A stretch of 64,000 nt of DNA, taken from positions 434,001-498,000 of the forward strand of contig NZ_CP023276.1 of NCBI RefSeq assembly GCF_003065365.1, read 5' to 3'. This DNA comes from Polynucleobacter difficilis (GTDB lineage Bacteria > Pseudomonadota > Gammaproteobacteria > Burkholderiales > Burkholderiaceae). The notes beneath the pieces are model-generated. The model was not told the origin of the DNA. It was given only the letters and a program-made list of their open reading frames with translations, and did no database searches. Positions 1-8,027 of this stretch are shown here, piece by piece. Position 1 is the first letter of the stretch. Every line of letters starts with the position of its first letter. Made by a program: the position numbers and the translations under genes.

Positions 1-104
1 ATGCGTATAGGTCTATTGCCTGATCAAAAAAGGAAGAAATCGCCTAAAAACAGCGCTAAATCAGTAAGCACTAACCTATATCTAGTGATTAGCGCCCCAA
101 TAGA

Positions 105-154
105 CACTAAATATACTGTAGTTCAGGGGAAAAAACATCAAAAATGGCAAAAAT
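105..154. promoter_or_regulatory. Candidate regulatory region with motifs shared with the fliF upstream region
   Basis: Positions 105-124 read CACTAAATATACTGTAGTTC and 140-154 read AAAAATGGCAAAAAT. The same 15-mer occurs at 11600-11614, and an 11-base inverted copy of CACTAAATATA followed by a near-identical CTATAGTTC occurs at 11619-11638, just before fliF. No gene can be supported in 1-250. The stretch may be the promoter region of a gene lying left of the window. Which protein would bind is unknown; this is pattern matching only. Confidence 0.3.
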
Positions 155-250
155 TGCCGATATATTAAGACCCGATCGGCAAAAATGGCCTATTGCAACA
201 AATCCTTGTTTTCGCGGGAAAAAATACCTTAAAACGAAGCAGTGGGTCGG

Positions 251-276
251 TAAGAAAAGGGCCGCAGAAGCGGCCC
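251..276 (-). terminator. Rho-independent terminator of the large flagellin gene
   Basis: Read on the minus strand, a perfect 7-bp stem GGGCCGC/GCGGCCC (259-265 with 270-276, four-base loop) is followed by TTTTCTT. It lies about 25 bases after the flagellin stop codon, the expected place for an intrinsic terminator. Confidence 0.85.
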
Positions 277-300
277 AATTAATGAAGATCCCGTTACTGC

Positions 301-2868
301 TTATTTGGACTTAATGTCGTCCCAAAGGTTGATAAGGGTACGGATTGGATTTACCAAGGAATTGGCCTGAGTGATCATTTGTGCGGCTACTCTTTGCTGA
401 ACCTCGCCCGAGGCCAATTTTGCGGACTCGGCTGCCACATCGGTATCAATTAAATCCGATTTAGACTTTTCCAGATTGATGCTTTGGGAGCGTAGATTGG
501 TATTGATAAAGCCCACTTGGTTCATTTGCACGCCAACGATACTGCGCTCATAAGAGAGGTAGTCAAGTGCCTTATTGGCTTGTTCTTGCAGGTAGTCAAA
601 GGCAGAGTTCCACTCCGCAGAGGTATTGCTTGAGGAGAGGCCTGCCATGGCGGTAATTTTCTGGTCAACCGCAACCAAATTGGAATTATTGCGCGGTAGA
701 GAAGGTTGTGGGTCACCAACAGTAATCGTTGCTGTAGCTGATCCATCCCAAGCTTGACGACCAGGCGTCAGGTTTATTTGTAAACCAGAAGTCGCATCCG
801 TAAATACGTTGGTGTTGTGCGTGATATTCGTGGTTACACCGGATTTGGTGATGGAAAGGACGGCATCACGTGCTGGATCGATACCAACTACAGAATTTAA
901 TAGAAAGGTATTTGACGTGAAGTTCTGATCCCAGCTAGTGGCGCTGTATGCATAAGTCGATGTGTCGCGAACATATGCAGAATTGACGGGTTGGTCACGC
1001 GTTCCGAGGTCAACAATGTAATTTGGATTTGCGATTGTGTTGCCAAATCCATCGGTAATCGTTACGCGATGATCTGCTGTGGGGTCATAACGCGAATCGT
1101 AAGCATAAGTGTAGTTCTTATCCCAATGGGTGTTGTACCAAGAGGCCAAAGGCGCGGGGGGTTGACTGCGCGTACTGCCGCCGTATTTCGGGCTAGTGGA
1201 GTCATAAACAGGGTTGTACGTATTTGCGTAAGGATAAATATTGTTGTAAGCGGGCGTGGGACCAAGTTCGGTAAGAATGCGATTACCGGCTGAGCTTGAT
1301 TGGATGTTTCCAGAACTTTGTAGGGTTGAGTAAACGCCGCCACTTAAACTTAAATAGGCATTGCTATTGCCCTCGTATCCTGAAAACGACGTCGCTGATG
1401 TTGTTACTGCGTTTCCAGTGCTGGGATCTGTAGCACCACTAAGATAGCTTGGAAAGGATGTAGTTAACTTTCCATCTGCAGCTAAACTCACATTCCCATA
1501 AATTTTGGTACTCGGTAAGGTATCAATACCCACCGCCAAATTAAGATTAGTAAACGACACCGCATTGGCTGCACCGGTTGCGCCACCATTGATTTTTACT
1601 GAATAGTCGCCAGTGCCCCTTTGATACAAGCGTGCTGAAATATTTTGATCGTTAAGACTATTTACCCAGTTTGTGAACTCATTGATGGAAACAAGTGCGC
1701 CTCCGGACCCACTCAATCCTGATCCACTGCTTGAGTTGTAGGTATTGCTGCCTACAGTAAGGCTAAAGCCCGCATTAATTCCAATACTATTGGCATTACT
1801 TAAAGCCCCCGTAGCGCCGGTGCCAGTAAATCCAACTAATTCAAATTCAGTAGCGGCGGCCGATTGGCTGGTTGTGATGGTGTAGGTGCCTTTTGCTGTC
1901 GAGGCCGATGGCAACACTTGCAATGCAGTGGGATTGGTATTGCTCACCCCATTTTGGTTTTGTGTCGCCGGATCAAGCTCTAAGTCTGGCTTTGCTATGG
2001 TGGTGAGGTTAATTGGTCTAAAGGAAACTAATAAACTATTGGTTGCCCCACTACCGAAATCCAATTTAACCGCCTCATCCACAATGACGGGTTTAAAGAG
2101 ATTGCTCAGTTTTTGCGTAATCTCTTCAGCGCTGTCAGTCAGGTCATTAACGTTATTAGCCTTCGTTCTGCTCTTTAAAGTAATGGAGATTGCAAAGTCG
2201 CTGAAGTTGAGTGTTTGATAAAAATCCGTATTTCTGGCGCCAGTTGGAGTTTGGACTGTAAGGGTTTGCGTTCCCAGAATGTTGTCGTTGGCATCGGTTT
2301 TGCTCATGGTGAGCTGGGCGCCCACATTCGACAACTTATAAATACCAGGCCGAGCCCCCACTACATCGATTGTTGAGGCTAAGGTATCGTCCAGCGTCCC
2401 AACATTTGTACTATTCTGAATGAGTCCAGAGCTGCTATTAAGTACGCCAGAGTTCGTAAGCAAGCCGTTGCCATTCATTTTAGTGCGATCAATGACGTTA
2501 TTGATTTCTTGGTTGAGTGAAGACAGTTCGGTCACGATGTTCATTCTTTGTGAACCGCTCAAGCTGTCATTGCGACCCCGAACCGCTAGCTCGCTAATGC
2601 GCAAAAACATATCTTGCAGTGATGCTAAGCCAGTATCGGCAATTTGCATCATATTGGTTCCATCGTTTAGGTTTCTAACCGACTGGTTAATAGCCAAAAT
2701 TTGTCCCACCATATTTTGAGAGATTGCCAGCGAGGCCGCATCATCTTGGGCTCGATTAACCCTTTTGCCACTAGAAAGATGAAGCACCGTCTCGGAAAGC
2801 GCCTTTTGAGCCTCAGCAAGTCCTTGCTGAGCATGCAAGGAGGTGACATTCGTGTTTAGTGTGACCAT
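301..2868 (-). CDS. Large flagellin, 855 residues
   Basis: Filament subunit exported by the flagellar type III system. The N-terminal ~150 residues (MVTLNTNVTSLHAQQ..., LSSGKRVN, DDAASLAISQNM) and the C-terminal ~100 residues (ERSIVGVQMNQVGF, IDTDVAAESAKL) are the conserved D0/D1 coiled-coil parts. Between them lies an unusually large surface region of about 600 residues. Residues ~366-440 resemble the Flagellin_IN module also seen in FliD of this locus, and ~535-640 form a Tyr/Trp-rich stretch. The C-terminus ends in NLWDDIKSK rather than the usual VLSLLR-like end. Start chosen at ATG 2868, preceded by GGGAAG at good spacing; an in-frame TTG at 2883 is less likely. It is divergent from fliC and has its own sigma-28 promoter and terminator, so both flagellins are probably expressed late. 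Confidence 0.93.
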   Translation of the reverse strand: MVTLNTNVTSLHAQQGLAEAQKALSETVLHLSSGKRVNRAQDDAASLAISQNMVGQILAINQSVRNLNDGTNMMQIADTGLASLQDMFLRISELAVRGRNDSLSGSQRMNIVTELSSLNQEINNVIDRTKMNGNGLLTNSGVLNSSSGLIQNSTNVGTLDDTLASTIDVVGARPGIYKLSNVGAQLTMSKTDANDNILGTQTLTVQTPTGARNTDFYQTLNFSDFAISITLKSRTKANNVNDLTDSAEEITQKLSNLFKPVIVDEAVKLDFGSGATNSLLVSFRPINLTTIAKPDLELDPATQNQNGVSNTNPTALQVLPSASTAKGTYTITTSQSAAATEFELVGFTGTGATGALSNANSIGINAGFSLTVGSNTYNSSSGSGLSGSGGALVSINEFTNWVNSLNDQNISARLYQRGTGDYSVKINGGATGAANAVSFTNLNLAVGIDTLPSTKIYGNVSLAADGKLTTSFPSYLSGATDPSTGNAVTTSATSFSGYEGNSNAYLSLSGGVYSTLQSSGNIQSSSAGNRILTELGPTPAYNNIYPYANTYNPVYDSTSPKYGGSTRSQPPAPLASWYNTHWDKNYTYAYDSRYDPTADHRVTITDGFGNTIANPNYIVDLGTRDQPVNSAYVRDTSTYAYSATSWDQNFTSNTFLLNSVVGIDPARDAVLSITKSGVTTNITHNTNVFTDATSGLQINLTPGRQAWDGSATATITVGDPQPSLPRNNSNLVAVDQKITAMAGLSSSNTSAEWNSAFDYLQEQANKALDYLSYERSIVGVQMNQVGFINTNLRSQSINLEKSKSDLIDTDVAAESAKLASGEVQQRVAAQMITQANSLVNPIRTLINLWDDIKSK

Positions 2869-2929
2869 ATTCCAGCTTCCCAATCATGCAATAGTGAATA
2901 GATTGCCAAATACAGCAATCCGAATTGGC

Positions 2930-2957
2930 TCAACGGCTAATACTCTGGGTTCGTTTA
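2930..2957 (-). promoter_or_regulatory. Sigma-28 (FliA) promoter of the large flagellin gene
   Basis: On the minus strand TAAA (2957-2954), 16 bases, then GCCGTTGA (2937-2930). This resembles the known FliA consensus TAAA-N15-GCCGATAA with one extra spacer base. The fliC promoter opposite has the same TAAAC and GCCGTT words and the same 16-base spacing, which strengthens both. Confidence 0.75.
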
Positions 2958-3168
2958 ATTGGGCTGGATTCGGGTGGGGCGCGACCCTAGGCCTATGAAT
3001 GCTGCAATGCATTAATACGATCAAATGCACCTCATTTGAGCCTGGATATGGCGTTTTAATAGGCAGTAATTCAGTCGATACCAAAACAACAAACTCAGTT
3101 TATTTATAATTAAATCAATGACTTAAGTAAATGAAAGTGAATTTCATCAGAAGAATGCTGAATTGGTC

Positions 3169-3196
3169 TAAACAGTTCCCGAAATCAAGCCGTTAT
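3169..3196 (+). promoter_or_regulatory. Sigma-28 (FliA) promoter of fliC
   Basis: TAAA at 3169-3172, 16 bases, then GCCGTTAT at 3189-3196. The start of transcription would fall near 3203, leaving a leader of about 58 bases before the fliC ATG at 3261. It matches the FliA consensus apart from T for A at the fifth -10 base and one extra spacer base. Confidence 0.8.
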
Positions 3197-3260
3197 GTGT
3201 TTTACAGGGGAACGAAACAAAGTTGGATGCTCCCTTAACAGTTCAACTAAGGAGATTTAC

Positions 3261-4472
3261 ATGAGTACAGTAATTAACACCAACTTGGCTTCTCTGTATG
3301 CCCAAAACAATTTAAGCAATGCACAAAATAACCTAGCGCAATCAGTGCAACGTTTGTCTTCAGGTTTGCGTATCAACAACGCCAAAGACGATGCGGCTGG
3401 TTTGGCAATTAGCCAGAACATGCAAGCTCAAATTAACGGCGTTGATCAATCACGTAGAAATTTGAATGATGCAGTAAATTTAATGCAAGTTGCCGAGACA
3501 TCGTTAACTACAATTCAGGATATGTTGTTGCGTATTAAACAATTAGCCACCCAAGGCTATGATGGTTCGCAATCTACCGCCCAAAGAACTAATCTTGTTG
3601 ATGAATTAGTGCAGTTAAATACTGAAATAAACAATACTGCAATACGTTCAAAGTTTAACGGTAATAGTTTAATTTCTAACAGTAACACTATAGATACTAC
3701 GGGTACTATTAAAAATGCTACAACTTTTGGCGGTATGACCATATCCCAAATGAACGTGGCAGGCGCTGTCGCGGGCGGGACTTATAATGCTACATATGAC
3801 ACAGCTTCAAATATTTTGACACTTACTAACGGTACTAACGTAGGCTCTGTTACGCTTGTAGATACAGCTGCTAACTCAAGTCAAGTGATTTCATTTGCCA
3901 ATCTCGGAATTAGTTTTCTTGCAACGAATAATACTGGCGCATCAATTGATGCAGATACCCTTGGTGCTACTGCTGGTGGATTGGGAGGTGACACCCTTAA
4001 AGTAACTGCTGGAACGGCTGCAGTTACTTTTCAAGCAGGAGCTGATGTTCAGGCTGAAAATTTGATTACGTACACAACTATGAACGTACTAACAAATGGC
4101 TCTGGAGTTGATTCTCAGATGCAAAACTTAGGCACCCAGATTACTGCGATGGCTGCAGGCGCTGCAACTTATACAAGTGCTCAGTGGGCTACCGCCTTCA
4201 ATACTCTTGGTGGGTATGTTGATACTGCAAATAATTATATTTCTGACAAAAGATCTAGTATTGGAGCCTTGACAAATAGAGTTGGCTACATCATGACCAA
4301 TCTTGAGTCTCAAAGTACGAACCTCAAGGCTTCCAAATCGGCAATCCTTGATACAGACTTCGCCGCAGAAACTGCAAAGCTGACTAAGGGTCAGATCATG
4401 CAACAAGCAGCAACAGCGATGTTGGCGCAGGCAAACCAGATGCCAAACGTAGTTCTATCATTGTTGAAGTAA
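3261..4472 (+). CDS. fliC: Flagellin FliC, 403 residues
   Basis: Major filament subunit candidate. The N-terminal D0/D1 part (MSTVINTNLASLYAQ, QRLSSGLRINNAKDDAAGLA) and C-terminal part (DTDFAAETAKLTKGQIMQQ ending MPNVVLSLLK) are canonical, separated by a modest variable domain of about 150 residues rich in Thr, Asn and Gly. The start is ATG 3261, seven bases after an AAGGAG Shine-Dalgarno; a longer in-frame reading from 3195 would run through the promoter. It is followed by a terminator and then flaG, and is divergent from the large flagellin. Two flagellins of such different size may build a composite or two-zone filament; that is inference. Confidence 0.97.
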   Translation: MSTVINTNLASLYAQNNLSNAQNNLAQSVQRLSSGLRINNAKDDAAGLAISQNMQAQINGVDQSRRNLNDAVNLMQVAETSLTTIQDMLLRIKQLATQGYDGSQSTAQRTNLVDELVQLNTEINNTAIRSKFNGNSLISNSNTIDTTGTIKNATTFGGMTISQMNVAGAVAGGTYNATYDTASNILTLTNGTNVGSVTLVDTAANSSQVISFANLGISFLATNNTGASIDADTLGATAGGLGGDTLKVTAGTAAVTFQAGADVQAENLITYTTMNVLTNGSGVDSQMQNLGTQITAMAAGAATYTSAQWATAFNTLGGYVDTANNYISDKRSSIGALTNRVGYIMTNLESQSTNLKASKSAILDTDFAAETAKLTKGQIMQQAATAMLAQANQMPNVVLSLLK

Positions 4473-4485
4473 TTAGTATAGGATT

Positions 4486-4523
4486 AATGCAAAGTCTGGA
4501 GCAATTCAGTCTTTGCATTTTGT
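4486..4523 (+). terminator. Terminator after fliC
   Basis: Perfect 9-bp stem AATGCAAAG/CTTTGCATT (4486-4494 with 4511-4519) followed by TTTTG. It lies between the fliC stop and flaG and probably gives partial termination, since no separate promoter is obvious for flaG. Confidence 0.75.
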
Positions 4524-4543
4524 GATTTCAGAAGGAGAGACAT

Positions 4544-4948
4544 ATGAGTCAAGTCGCCGCATTAAATAATTCCCCTGCTGCTTCAGGTGCGGGAGTAATG
4601 CCTACGGCTACTTCTGTGCCTGACCGCGCCCCTACTAAGCAAGTTCGTTCTGATGCCGAAGTAGTGGCCGTAGCTGCTAGTACAGAGATTAAGCCGTCAA
4701 ACGTAGCTGAATCCTCGGCTCCCACGCGCGAAGTGGTAGCTAAAGCCGCCGAACAAATTCAGAGTTTCGTAAGTTCCATGGGCCGTAATTTGGATTTTTC
4801 TGTGGATAGCACAACGGGATACCATGTGGTTCGGGTAACAAACCCAGAAACAGGCGAAGTAGTTCGTCAGTTGCCGACCGAGGAGTTAATCCGAATTGCT
4901 CGGAGCTTTGAGCAGCTAAACGCGGCTTTAGTGCATCAGCGAGCCTAG
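4544..4948 (+). CDS. flaG: FlaG family protein
   Basis: Small flagellar protein of 134 residues. FlaG proteins are associated with filament length or number; the biochemical role is not settled. The last ~70 residues carry the family core: a helix (VAKAAEQIQSFV), the beta stretch LDFSVDSTTGYHVVRV, then NPETGEVVRQLPTEE and a final helix. The N-terminal ~60 residues are Ala/Ser/Pro-rich and look disordered. ATG 4544 follows GAAGGAGAGA, a strong ribosome site. It sits between fliC and fliD as in many polar-flagellated proteobacteria. Confidence 0.92.
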   Translation: MSQVAALNNSPAASGAGVMPTATSVPDRAPTKQVRSDAEVVAVAASTEIKPSNVAESSAPTREVVAKAAEQIQSFVSSMGRNLDFSVDSTTGYHVVRVTNPETGEVVRQLPTEELIRIARSFEQLNAALVHQRA

Positions 4949-4954
4949 TTCCGC

Positions 4955-4988
4955 AAATATGTGCCAATTAACAGATTGGCACATATTT
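4955..4988. terminator. Perfect 14-bp inverted repeat between flaG and fliD
   Basis: AAATATGTGCCAAT (4955-4968) pairs perfectly with ATTGGCACATATTT (4975-4988) around a six-base loop, and the right arm ends in a T run. It should act as the terminator of the fliC-flaG unit. The right arm also contains the -24 half of the sigma-54 promoter of fliD. Confidence 0.75.
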
Positions 4989-4992
4989 TGCA
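4977..4992 (+). promoter_or_regulatory. Sigma-54 promoter of fliD
   Basis: TGGCACATATTTTGCA matches the RpoN consensus TGGCAC-N5-TTGCA at every fixed position, with GG and GC ten bases apart. Transcription would start near 5003, some 37 bases before fliD. An activator of the NtrC class is needed; the one encoded at 8840-10330 is the obvious candidate. Confidence 0.9.
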
Positions 4993-5039
4993 TGTCCTTG
5001 GTACTAATTTAATAGTTTACATGGACTTAGGCAGATAAA

Positions 5040-6413
5040 ATGGCAGTCAGTAGCGCAACCTCAACCTCCAATATCGACGTAGCTGCCATTGTCGAGCAGT
5101 TGATGACGGTTGAAAATCGTCCTCTAGATGTTCTAAAAGCGAAAATTACCCAGCAAAATACCGTCATCAGCGATTTAGGCGTTATTAAGGGTAAGGTTAG
5201 TACATTCCAAGAAGCACTTCGGGCCTTTCAGGACCCCACTACATTTAACAGCGTATCAGCAAGTAGCACGAATGCTGCAGTGGTTGGGGTGCTTGCCTCA
5301 AATGGCGCCATTAAAGGCAACTATTCTCTCAGTGTGAATGCGGTGGCACTTGCCACGAAAGCAACCGTTAGCGGATATGCTTCAGCAATAACATTAGCCG
5401 GCATTGATGCGGACGCTGGTTTTGCTATCACCATTGGATCTACAACCTACAACACTAAGGGTACGCCGGCCGGAACAGCGGTCATTGGAGCAAATCCAAC
5501 GGTCACTGATCTGAAGAGTTGGATCAATGCATTAGGTGAGGATGTTAGTGCAAGTGTGGTTCAAACAACTGCGAATCAATATTCATTGATGATTCAGGGA
5601 ACAAAGACTGGAATCGATAACGCTGTAACGTATACGGGTCTCACATCCCCTGGAACAGTCTCTACTATTGCCGCGCAAGATGCAAGTTTTAGTATTGATG
5701 GCATTGCCTTCACCAGAAGTACCAATTCCGTCAGCGATGTTTTAAATGGCGTTACTTTGAATCTAGTGAAGGCTTCGGATACTGCCCAGACGATTTCGAT
5801 TACTAAGGGCGCAGATGTTTCAAGTGCTGCAATTAATACTTTAATTAAAGCCTATAACGATTTAATGAGCAGTTATAAAGAAATGACTGCAAATTCAAGT
5901 AACTCATCAAAGCCAGGGACATTTGCAAACTCCCCGACCGCTTTATCGTTTATTAATCAGATTAAAGCCTCTTTTGCTAAAGGTATTAGCTATACCGAAG
6001 GCGGCGCATTAAAGACCATGAGTCTCAGCACGCTGGGAATTGATTTGCAGTTAGATGGCACCGCAAAATTTAACTCAACAAACTATGCTACTGCCAGTGC
6101 AAATGGGTTGCAAGACGTTTTAGCATTGGGCGTTGCTGCTGGGTATATCGATAGCAGTAATAATCTCAATACATTCTTAACTGCCCAAGTAAAAACCGGC
6201 GGCATCCTAGATTTGCAAATTCAGTCAGAAAATAATTCAGTTCGTAATTTGACCAAGCGTCAAGACGATTTGCAGACACGCCTCGTTTCGGTTCAGAATA
6301 ATTTGATTTCGCAATACTCTGCACTCAATGCCTTGCTCTTTCAGTTAAACAATACCAGCACCGCATTGACTAGTGCTTTAGATGCACTGACTAATAGTCA
6401 GAGCAATAATTAA
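5040..6413 (+). CDS. fliD: Flagellar filament cap protein FliD (HAP2)
   Basis: Forms the cap at the filament tip under which flagellin subunits fold. 457 residues, a normal length. The N-terminus (NIDVAAIVEQLMTVENRPLD) and the C-terminal helix region (VRNLTKRQDDLQTRL, YSALNALLFQLNNTSTALT) are the D0/D1 coiled-coil parts. Residues ~127-200 (GFAITIGSTTYN ... YSLMIQGTKTGIDNAVTYTG) are a Flagellin_IN-type module, with a related copy in the large flagellin of this locus. The upstream Shine-Dalgarno is weak. It heads a probable unit with fliS and the next two genes, driven by the sigma-54 promoter at 4977. Confidence 0.96.
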   Translation: MAVSSATSTSNIDVAAIVEQLMTVENRPLDVLKAKITQQNTVISDLGVIKGKVSTFQEALRAFQDPTTFNSVSASSTNAAVVGVLASNGAIKGNYSLSVNAVALATKATVSGYASAITLAGIDADAGFAITIGSTTYNTKGTPAGTAVIGANPTVTDLKSWINALGEDVSASVVQTTANQYSLMIQGTKTGIDNAVTYTGLTSPGTVSTIAAQDASFSIDGIAFTRSTNSVSDVLNGVTLNLVKASDTAQTISITKGADVSSAAINTLIKAYNDLMSSYKEMTANSSNSSKPGTFANSPTALSFINQIKASFAKGISYTEGGALKTMSLSTLGIDLQLDGTAKFNSTNYATASANGLQDVLALGVAAGYIDSSNNLNTFLTAQVKTGGILDLQIQSENNSVRNLTKRQDDLQTRLVSVQNNLISQYSALNALLFQLNNTSTALTSALDALTNSQSNN

Positions 6414-6439
6414 TTTTTGAGAAAGTGATCGGTATCCCT

Positions 6440-6883
6440 ATGGTATCTAAATCTGCACGGGCATATGCCGCCACCGATACCTTAACTGGCGTACACGGAT
6501 CGGATCCAGGCCAGCTGATTGTGCTGGTCTATGAGCGCACATTCGATCACCTGAAGTTAGCAAAAAAGGCACTTGAATCTGGTGACTACGGTATTGAGCC
6601 TTTCACCAAAGCGCACGATTTGATTCAGCAAGGGTTGCTGGCCTGCCTGGATTACAAAACTGGCGGCGATGTTGCTCAAAGTTTAGGTGCTATTTATGAG
6701 TGGTCTTTGCGTGAGATTCTGAATGCCCGTCTGACTAAGTCGCCCCAGAAAGTACAAGAGGTTTTAGATGTTTTGGCACCCCTGTATGAGGCATGGTTAG
6801 CCTTGGCGCCTAAAGAGTCGATTCCTGCCTTGCGCCTTGTTCAGGGATCTGGTGAAACCGCATCGCGCGCAGTTAATTATTAA
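6440..6883 (+). CDS. fliS: Flagellin export chaperone FliS
   Basis: Cytoplasmic chaperone that binds the flagellin C-terminus and prevents early polymerisation. 147 residues from ATG 6440, slightly longer than usual. Family features are the short N-terminal motif (SARAYAATD), DPGQLIVLVYERTFDHLKLAKKAL, and all-helical remainder (IYEWSLREILNARLTKSP). An in-frame GTG at 6425 would add five residues; neither start has a strong ribosome site. It follows fliD by 26 bases. No fliT was found after it. Confidence 0.92.
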   Translation: MVSKSARAYAATDTLTGVHGSDPGQLIVLVYERTFDHLKLAKKALESGDYGIEPFTKAHDLIQQGLLACLDYKTGGDVAQSLGAIYEWSLREILNARLTKSPQKVQEVLDVLAPLYEAWLALAPKESIPALRLVQGSGETASRAVNY

Positions 6884-6965
6884 ATAACCTCTCTTTTGTC
6901 GGTGTTTGGTTTTTTGCTAGTAAGGCATTAAAGTAATAAGACCTTTTACTTAAAGAGGATTGAGT

Positions 6966-8027
6966 ATGGCCATACCAATTCCCTCGAATTCACCCATTAG
7001 TCCGATGGTCGATCACCAGCGGAATGATCTGATTGTTCCTCCCGCAGCCCCCGCTGTCATAGAAAGCCTCGGCTCCATTGATCCCCGAGTGGCATTGAGG
7101 ATGGCTTTACCAGTAGTCAATAATCCGAATAGTGCACGCTTGCAAGATGTACTGCAAAACGCAGCTGGCCGATTTGGAGTCAGTGTTGCCTCCGAACCGA
7201 GTGTTGATCAGGCAGTACTGTTGCAGCTTTCCTCTATGACGGGTGACTTGGCTGAGGCAGCTGGCAATCCCAATCAAGCTCGGACAATCAGTTTACTGTC
7301 GCAAAGCCTGGCGCGCATGGATACCTTGGGCGGCGCAGCCTTAGGGCAACTGCTCTCCGATATCTTGGCAGTAGAGGTGCCTGAGTTAGGTAAGTCGGTC
7401 GTGACCGATGCCAAGGGGGCGCTTGCGCAAAATGCCGCAGTGAATTGGCCCGGCACTACCAATACAAATCCTCTAGTCAATGCAGCAGACCCCAAATTAG
7501 CAATGACGGTCTTGTATCAAAACTTACAGAGCTCCGGAATGTTTGCGGCTGATCAATTGCGGCGCTTACTTTTTCCTGCTAGTGAAGATGATGGCAAGCC
7601 TTTAGTTACTGCTGGTAGTGTGGAGGCTGAGAGTGCAGCGCTCCTTGGGCAGATTGCGACAGACTCTGCTGTGGTGAAGGATTCAGTCAAGTTGTTATTG
7701 CGCGGTGATCTTTTATGGCAAGGGCAGCTGATGCCCAATGTGCAAGGACGTTTGTATCGCGAAGATGCTTGGGAAGCCGATCCAGAGCAGCCGGGGCAAT
7801 TGCAAAAAGGCAGCCGCATTACGATGGAAGTGAACTTGCCTAACTTAGGCCCATTCAAAGTAGTCGGTACTCAGTTTGGTGATAACGTCCACGTCGCCAT
7901 TGAAGGTGCTCCCGAAGCGCAAAGCACATTGGCAAGTTCATTTGCCAGCTTGCTAGAACAAATGCGAACCCAGGTTGATCCGGATGCGAAGGTTAGCCTC
8001 AAGGGCGGAGGCACTTTTGGCACTTGA
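6966..8027 (+). CDS. Second FliK-like protein (hook-length-control C-domain)
   Basis: 353-residue protein resembling the FliK-related proteins encoded after fliDST in Burkholderiales. The first ~230 residues are Ala/Ser/Leu-rich and of low conservation. The C-terminal ~110 residues (LLLRGDLLWQGQLMPNVQGR, MEVNLPNLGPFKVVG, ASSFASLLEQMRTQV) look like the compact Flg_hook fold that contacts the FlhB C-domain. ATG 6966 follows AGAGG; the in-frame TTG at 6960 is less likely. The next gene, overlapping by 11 bases, is a stand-alone FlhB C-domain, so the two probably act as a pair. The true hook-length ruler is presumably the FliK at 17391. Function is inferred. Confidence 0.7.
   Translation: MAIPIPSNSPISPMVDHQRNDLIVPPAAPAVIESLGSIDPRVALRMALPVVNNPNSARLQDVLQNAAGRFGVSVASEPSVDQAVLLQLSSMTGDLAEAAGNPNQARTISLLSQSLARMDTLGGAALGQLLSDILAVEVPELGKSVVTDAKGALAQNAAVNWPGTTNTNPLVNAADPKLAMTVLYQNLQSSGMFAADQLRRLLFPASEDDGKPLVTAGSVEAESAALLGQIATDSAVVKDSVKLLLRGDLLWQGQLMPNVQGRLYREDAWEADPEQPGQLQKGSRITMEVNLPNLGPFKVVGTQFGDNVHVAIEGAPEAQSTLASSFASLLEQMRTQVDPDAKVSLKGGGTFGT

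Noticed and set aside
156..163. GCCGATAT, a good sigma-28 -10 word
   Set aside because: No TAAA at 15 or 16 bases upstream and no plus-strand gene follows.
1..168. Open frame from position 1 to a TAA at 166 on the plus strand
   Set aside because: Only 55 codons, Lys-rich, no recognised motif and no way to see what precedes it; such a run is not rare by chance.
991..2849. Open frames inside and opposite the large flagellin gene
   Set aside because: They have no family likeness and follow from codon bias of the real gene on the other strand.
3195..3260. Longer N-terminus for FliC
   Set aside because: It runs through the sigma-28 promoter; ATG 3261 has a strong ribosome site and the canonical flagellin start.
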